From contig OX485804.1 in NCBI GenBank assembly GCA_950295325.1, positions 37,262,001 through 37,326,000 on the forward strand: 64,000 nucleotides of DNA, read 5' to 3'. This DNA is from Polytrichum commune (taxonomy: Eukaryota; Streptophyta; Polytrichopsida; Polytrichales; Polytrichaceae). Under the pieces are notes generated by a model. It saw only the letters and a program-made list of their open reading frames with translations. It did not search any database and was not told the DNA's origin. The translations under genes and the position numbers were made by a program. Below are positions 57,416 through 64,000 of the stretch, piece by piece; within the stretch, counting starts at the first letter, position 1, and the number at the start of each line of letters is the position of its first letter.

Positions 57416-58780
57416 TGTGGAAAGGATTGGGGAGCGAGCATCCTGGTTGGTTTCTGGGTGGAAAACAAAATGGAGGTCCTCCATGCATGGGCCTTGAATT
57501 GTGTATAAGGGAACTGTGTTCAGAGAGCCTGGGAAAATGCATAAGGGTATGGGATGAGTGCTTGGTTTCTAAGCTAAAAAGAGACCATGACTGGGATCCA
57601 GTGGATTTAATGTCATACCCATTTGTCAATTATGCAACATTATGTCTAAGCTTCCACTTTTGGAGTGTGTTGTATTGATTGTGACATTATTTGTGCACGA
57701 TAAGGTGACGTTAGTGCAACTGGGTAGTTGCTTTGGATGCTCTTGGATTCTCGGGTCGGAAATTCGGGTTTCCACCTTTGTTTTATGGACCCTCTCCACT
57801 AAAATGACAAAGTATGTTAAGATTTGTCTTGGATGAATAACGTGTGTGAACCTTATGTGGTCACACTTTTTAATTAGACACCTATATTTGAGTGGTATAT
57901 GATAAGGTTTGTAGATAAGTGTGACAATTTGGACCAAGTGCTCAAAATATGTTAGATGTTTTATGTTTAATAATGAGCATGCTTGGGAGGCACTATGTGA
58001 TCGTGCAAGAGAGATCATCTTCACTTTGACCTTGTATAAATTTTGCATCGTAACTCTAATTTTGAAACTTGCCATGACAATCTTTGTGATATGGAGTTGT
58101 TGACTGGATGAGACGATTTTTGATCCAATGCAACACCCAAACTCGGTGGTGGAGTTGAGAGTGCCCACGTACAATAGAATCATCAACCATGACAGAGCAG
58201 AGTGGTTGTTTAGGCCCGGGATGAATGAAACAGTTGTGTCAGTTTCCATCCATACCATAGTCACGCTATAAAGACCTGATCTAATTATCCCTTTGCGTTT
58301 AGACGAGCTTTCCACACCCAATCCGAAATGTCGGAAGGTTCATTCCTTCTATCCAACAAGCCTTTTGAATGAGGACCTGACAATGGAAACATGGAGCCAA
58401 AAATTAGGTCCGTTCTTTACGAAGGAGAATGACACCTCCTGAAAGCATTCTTAGAGCTTCGAGCCAGGTCACCCGGGCCACCTTAGATGTTTCGTAAGCT
58501 CCTCTGCAAATTGGGTCAGACATTAGAATGATGATGGATGTAGAGACCACCGCCCTTCCTGTCGGCGCAATTCGCAGTGACAACCTATATATATGTGTGG
58601 ATAAACATCAATCATACGGAGATGATTTTATTGGCAATAAGAACTTGGGAGTAGTTGTGAACAATGATCGAAGGATGACATGATAGGGAAATGTTGGCGT
58701 CTTAATGTCACAAGCAGTCTTGCTCAGAAACCGACAAGGAAAAAGTTTGAGGGAGATAGAGCAAGATAATGGAAGTCTGT
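57416..58780. other. Intergenic sequence, no gene recognised
   Basis: A 231-codon minus-strand open frame (57626-58321) starts at a TTG rather than an ATG, overlaps frames on the other strand and shows no motif I recognise; it is not accepted as a gene. No repeat boundary was found. Confidence 0.45.
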
Positions 58781-59296
58781 ACGATTAATAAATGCAGAGG
58801 AGGAATTTTATTGAGAAAGAAATGTCATTTTTATAAGTTACACAAGAAGCCAGGCTTCCATCTCCAAACAATCTTGGTAAGGGTTGAGTTCCAAATGATA
58901 CCCCTTGACTGATTTGCTCACAGCAAGAGAAAGAATTATCTACGAATAAATAGAACAAATGAATAACTCTGTGGAAATGGACACAGAGGGAATGAATCGG
59001 CCACACTAGTAGGGATTTGCAGTAGTGCGGGTCTGGTCGAGTTCTCCAAAGGACCAAAAAATCCTCCAGTCCGATAAACTTTACATGGGTCCCCTCCAAC
59101 TGTGGAAGAGCGGCTCTGCTGTGGTTTGAAATTCACAACTTTCTTATTTTACGTGCTCGATGTACTTATTCGAAGGCCTTTGATTGTCCAGAAATCAGAG
59201 AGCCAGCCCTCGTTGAGCCAAAAAATTGATAGTGTCAGAGGAAATCTATGTTTATTCAAGAATCGTGGACTTCGAAATCGGTTGAGTGCCCGAGTG
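58781..59296 (-). other. Probable 3' UTR and downstream flank of the bZIP gene
   Basis: This lies directly after the bZIP stop codon on the minus strand. TTTATT strings near 58806 are AATAAA-like signals in that direction, but the polyadenylation site cannot be fixed. No other gene seen. Confidence 0.4.
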
Positions 59297-62200
59297 TCAC
59301 CAAGTTGAAGCCACCATATTGTTTAAGCTGTGGGGAAGAGCCCTCGTGCGCGAGTGAGTTGGAGACAGACCACCATTTCCATTAGGCATCGAATCCATCT
59401 CTCCTGTTAAGCCATTTGTGTACGCATCGGACGCTTCCACGCTTGTATCAGGTTGAAGTGAAACGCCCAAATCGAGCTTACTGAATTGCTGCTGCTGGAG
59501 ATCATAAGCGGATTTCGGAGCACCCTGCCAATATCACGTACATGAGTGATCGACCTACATTGCGGAGAAAGAACTGCTTACAAACCCAGGCATAGAATAA
59601 CCAAGATTGTTAGTGCTTTACGAATCCAAGCAACTAATCTCACAGAAAATTTTCGAGGAGTTATATCTGCTTAAAAAGACATGTACCGGCTGCTGCAAAT
59701 GCTGCTGTTGCATCTGATGTTGCTGCTGCATCAGTTGGCGAAGCCTCTGTACTTCTTTTTTCAGAGCCTCATTGTGAGCTGCCATGCAACATAGAGTAAC
59801 AAATTACAAAATGTAGTGAACAAATATGACTCTTTCAGTTGTTGATTTTTCAAAGTTTCCTCCAACCTTCGAAAAGTCTACAAAGGTAAAATCGACTCAA
59901 CACACCTCAAAACCCGAAATAAATCTTACAATACTCATATTTCATGTTTGACACTGTTCCCCACTGCTAGACTGAACAGATGGTTCACAGAATTCAAATG
60001 TTCAATCAAAATCCTACCAGCGCTCTGAAATTGAAATGGGTTCACATACCATCCTTGAATCGCTGTCCTTGGGCGAGAGCAGCCATCTTCTGCTTGATTG
60101 TATTGTTATCTACATTGAGAACAGCTCTCCGATGCTCAAAGAAGGCCACTTGAGGAGCCATTGTTGAAACCTCCGTCTGCATAATTAATATTCGTGTTAG
60201 CGAATTTACTTGCATATGAACTAAATATCCTCCACGTCTTTAGGCCTATTCTTTATTTCAGTAAATTAAATCTTTTTGGATGATTTGGACCGTCCAAATT
60301 TGAACTCCCTTGAGGTTGCAAGCAGGCTTAAGTACCTGCAATGCCGTGACACTTTTCTCCAGCTCTGAGATATACTGCAGCTTTCGAACTCGTGAACGCT
60401 GTGCCGACTGCCTGTTGGCCAATATCCTGGAAATAAAATTTTCAATGTAAGTAATCAAGTAACATCTTTGATGGGAAACATTAAAAAAAAAAGGTTTTTC
60501 TACAGTCAGCTGTACGTGAAGCAAGAAGTTTCTGAAGACAACTCCGAACCATGCCCAGGCAACACTATGCACAACATAAAGATTCTTGAAATTTGCATGA
60601 TGCTCGAGATAAGAGTGCCAAGTTCCCAAATCTGCCTACCGTTTGGCTCGTTTTGGATCCAGACTTGAGTCAAGGCCTGCCAAAGCCTGCTGCAATTCCC
60701 CTTTCGTAAACTGTTGTGTGCCACCCTCGTGATCCCCGACACTCTGCACTTCTGGTTCACTCTTGAACTTCCCAAGTTCACCTGCTCTGAGATCCTCATT
60801 TGAGAGCTCACTGACACTATTGCTATCAGAGGGAGTGGCTGGGTCGTTAGGTTTTGTAGGAGGGGTCCTTCCCCTGTCTGAATTCCAGCCATCACTGGCA
60901 GATGTGCCGCCTGTATTATTTGCAGAATTTGAACGCATAGCTTCCACATGATGCTTCTGATTGGCTTCCTGCTGCTGCTTTTGATATAACTCACTATCGT
61001 TACCAAACATCGACATAAGTTGATCTTCGTCGAGCCTGTTCCAAAATTGACGTAAACATCAATTCACTATCTAGGATTACTTCCAAGATCCTTAAATGGC
61101 CTGTTAGAACTAGGACAACTGAACATAAATTGTTGTTCATTGGACATAAGGAAGCCACTCTCTTCACTCTGAAAGGACTAGAACACACCATGCCTCATAG
61201 ATCGGGTTTACATGGAAACAGAGGAGAGCTGTGCAACTACAGCTGCGAAGTACATATGCTTAACATGTATGGTGTGAGGTGCTACGATCCATGAGCTATG
61301 TTCTGTACCTGTCGAAGTCAACTGAACCGCCATTCGAATGGATTGAAGCCCCACTTCGAGACTCAAAATCCTCTTCCTCGGTGATATTTTCATCTACCAT
61401 CTTTGAGAAATTGGCATTCCCGTCAAGAAATGCCATGGACTCACTAGCTGATCTCCGATGTGCGCCCCTTTGGAAGACCCCAGCCTCAGATCCTTCAACT
61501 ACCTCATCCATCCAGGTAGGTTGTGCCTACATGTCGTGTAGGATCAGATTAGTGAATGAGGTTGGAAGTCTAACTATTGGAGTTCAAAAATTACATTGAT
61601 TTTTCATCACCTTGAGCTAGAATGTTGGCTTGAGAAATATATTGCTGATGAAAGATGTCAATCTAGTTGAAAGATGAAAGGTTTTACAATCCCAGGCTTT
61701 CACGGCCTATATCCATCTCTAAATCTGAATCTCACATTGTACCAGTGTCCCCGCCTAAGTGCTAGGAACTTAGGAACAATATATGCACAAGAAAGTATGC
61801 AGAGGTTTCTGATACAAAAGTGTCAACCAATCTTCGATTCACACTCAATTTGCACCTGAGAATTGGAAGAGACGTAGGCTACGTTTATTCTGAGGTCACA
61901 AAGTAAAAGTAACACGTCGGAATGACGGGGATGCTCACCTGGGGAAGGTAACCGGCAGAGGGTGTGCGCTTGTGAGTTCCACTCCGAATGGGAAGGCCTG
62001 TGCGACCTGCTGCACTCGAATCGACTGGACCAGCTCCAAAACTTGGAAAGGAAGGGCTCTTAGGAGGCAGATGAGATGGGTTCATTGGAAACGACCAGTC
62101 CACCGTCCTCCCCTCGGTTTGACTTGCATTGGCCATATTTCTGTTATGTGAACGCGCTCTTCCTCCGGATTTTAATTCTCCTTGCTCCTTGTGCTTTGCA

Positions 62201-63531
62201 AGTTCAGAGATCAACAGGCTAAGGGAGGGTGATTGAGCAGCCTAGAAGCTCCAGAATTTGTCTGGTACCACTGCATCTTCTGCAAAGACCAGAAGGTTTT
62301 CAGTGGATGTGCAACGAAAATATTCGAAGAACAAAGAAAGATCTAGGGGACCGCTACGTAACATCTTCAACAATGGCTTTTTGAATCGAGACTTAAGGCG
62401 CTGAGTATTTGTGAGATTGTCGCGAACTCTCGGGTTTCCTTTCATTTTGGTATGATAGTGAACATAAAAATGCAATGAGATCTGGATCTAGCAGACGAAT
62501 GCAATCCTCTACACAAAGTCTTTTAAGTGTGGTAAGGACTGCAAGATCTCCGAGATTCTGACATGCTACAATATTCTACGAGTATATTCTTCCACTGACA
62601 TATTCGCCTAAAGTATCTCCGATCGAATGTAACATTGAAAATGTAAGATAATGGGGCGAGTCTCAGATAAAGGAAGTTAGAAACGAAACCACTATTCTAT
62701 AGAATGTGGCGATAAATAGCGTGCACTCTAATCACCTAACCTTGCAAAAATGTCTCACTTATTTCCGTGAAGCAGTGCACAGATATCTCATTCTACGTGA
62801 AACGCGAACACCTCGCTGGCCTTTCCTCTTTCTGGCTAGAAATGTGGATATGACTACTGCTTCGTAATTTTTTGATATGATCTACTCTTCAAGTTATGCA
62901 AACGACAGCAAGGCAGAGTTCTTTCACTCAAAGAGAGCACACTGGAGTAAGAACATGCGTTACTGATCAAACCATAAAGTGCACACGAGGATTATGTAAA
63001 GATCTGTCTAAGCAGCCTGCTTCACAATGCAAATCCACGACGAAGACTTCCATAGTTTAGTGAGAAACCTACATTGATCCTACATCCCTTTTTCAGTGCA
63101 CCTACACAAACATTCGCTTGAATCGCCAACAGAGTTGCAAAATCCGTAAAGATCTTACGTGCTTCAATCGATTCGTGGCTGTGTTCCTTTCTAAGACATG
63201 AGATCAAGCTTGTTGCTCCTGCTGCTGAAGTCTAGATGATCAAATACTAAGAATATCTGAGAGGTTAGAATGGCTCGCCGACCAAATTGCTTAATGACGC
63301 AATGGATGCGCTCTATACCAGCGCAATGGCCATAAGGCCAGTTCTTCTAGCTCTGAACACTCACGCTTCTGGTATTGTAAAGTTATGCAGGCAGAAGTTC
63401 ACTAGTTACAGTTACAATGCGACATTTCGAGCAAGCCTGAATCACGGGATCAGAGCTGAATTAACGCTAAGCGGTGCACTTCTACTTTCCAGAACATGAT
63501 GATTTGAAACACTCACAGGCTTGCCCGGCAT
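59297..63531 (-). CDS. Group E-like bZIP transcription factor (bZIP34/bZIP61 type)
   Basis: A nuclear DNA-binding factor. Coding exons in gene order: 63531-63517, 62241-61939, 61526-61309, 61035-60640, 60426-60336, 60176-60050, 59778-59687, 59524-59297. All junctions are GT-AG and in phase, for 489 residues. Near residues 50-60 is SHLPPKSPSFPSF; near 105, PTWMDEV followed by GAHRRSASESMAFLDG, a serine-rich motif conserved in this group and a potential phosphorylation or 14-3-3 site; then DEDQLMSMFGND. The basic region DPKRAKRILANRQSAQRSRV (N-x7-R) is split by an intron after AKR and runs into a zipper (LQYISELEKSVTALQ... and NVDNNTIKQKMAALAQ). A glutamine-rich stretch (MQQQHQMQQQHLQQ) follows. 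Arabidopsis bZIP34 and bZIP61 share this layout but are about 330 residues. The 5-codon first exon (MPGKP) and its 1.27-kb intron are the least certain part. Confidence 0.92.
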
Positions 63532-64000
63532 ACATTATTTGTCTGAGGCTCCCGACGCACACGTGATCTGCAACTGCAGCTCAGCACGAGCCTCGGCGCG
63601 CCATTTCTTTCGGACTTCGAGGTAGCCACGAGGACTGCTTGACGGTTGATCTCGATTTAAAGTGGAGATTACGGGACTTCCGCAGTACAAATGCGAAATG
63701 AGGCGGAAGCACTGTCGATTTTTACTTCGTAAATGCCACTCGCCGAGCAGAGCCTTGGATATTGCATACCGTCCAGTCAAAGCAATCAAGAACCGATAAT
63801 GCCGAAAAGACTCACGAGAAAACGATGTCTAAATGTCTAAATACCGCTTAATCCTTCCTTCATCCGCTAGATCTTGGACGCCGAGCTCTCAATACGTAAC
63901 AAAATTATCAAGCTTCTGTCAAACTCACTGTCCAGGGGCAAAATATGTCCATTGCCTAGTTACAAAACTCCCGAGACAATGACCATTGCAGTTTCTCCAC
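63532..64000 (-). promoter_or_regulatory. 5' UTR / promoter side of the bZIP gene
   Basis: Sequence upstream of the inferred start codon, more balanced in base composition than the intergenic repeats. A second ATG on the minus strand at 63535-63533 lies just upstream in another frame and would read through the splice donor. Further ATG-containing frames (for example 63789-63535) may be upstream ORFs. No TATA box can be assigned. Confidence 0.35.

Noticed and set aside
57626-58321. 231-codon open frame on the minus strand
   Set aside because: It begins at a TTG, has no recognisable motif, overlaps open frames on the other strand and no splice-compatible neighbours were found; probably chance.

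Overview
The window is nuclear DNA of a land plant. It carries two spliced plant genes with canonical GT-AG introns: a FIE-type WD40 Polycomb gene on the + strand and a group E-like bZIP transcription factor gene on the - strand. About three quarters of the rest is decayed or nested transposon sequence. The bryophyte or liverwort (Marchantia-like) assignment is inference. It rests on the gene structures, the low gene density and a 579-residue transposon-borne protein that resembles, from memory, abundant unannotated Marchantia proteins. No search was run. A gene-poor, repeat-rich block like this could lie on a sex chromosome or beside heterochromatin, but the sequence alone does not show that.

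Layout. 1-6.2 kb: AT-rich degenerate repeats, a small element with G/C-tract ends and a tRNA-like remnant. 6.2-11.2 kb: a TIR element with internal 142-bp tandem repeats, split by a 3,826-bp insertion with a perfect 5-bp target duplication, which carries an intact 579-codon ORF. 11.8-16.1 kb: an island of more balanced base composition with no recognisable protein gene but three inverted-repeat hairpins. One of them (14241-14378) pairs 28 of 30 positions without bulges and looks like a plant microRNA precursor. 16-22 kb: degenerate sequence, a roughly 0.72-kb repeat and a Ty3/gypsy fragment (LTR, primer-binding site, broken gag). 22.8-26 kb: a hAT-like transposase pseudogene split by a solo LTR and by a second non-autonomous insertion. 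26.7-30.6 kb: a Tourist-like MITE, another 0.7-kb repeat and a purine-rich minisatellite. 30.9-37.05 kb: a Ty1/copia element on the - strand with both LTRs, beside a second copia fragment (37.06-38.3 kb). 38.4-39.1 kb: a minisatellite of about 58 bp period. 41.9-42.4 kb: a second MITE copy.

43.07-49.96 kb: FIE. Thirteen coding exons give an uninterrupted 385-residue reading frame. Intron 1 is swollen by tandem duplications, and transposon-derived sequence reaches to about 217 bp before the start codon. 50-59 kb: intergenic repeats, including a third MITE copy, a pogo/Tigger-like deletion derivative, a short CACTAAA-ended MITE and four-copy repeats with AACCGGTT-type cores. 59.3-63.5 kb: the bZIP gene, eight coding exons and 489 residues.

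FIE is a core subunit of Polycomb repressive complex 2, which deposits H3K27me3. The bZIP is a nuclear transcription factor. Nothing in the sequence links them functionally. The most interesting items are the candidate microRNA precursor in a probable long non-coding transcription unit, and the coding 3.8-kb insertion that has LTR-type ends and target duplication but no internal long repeat.
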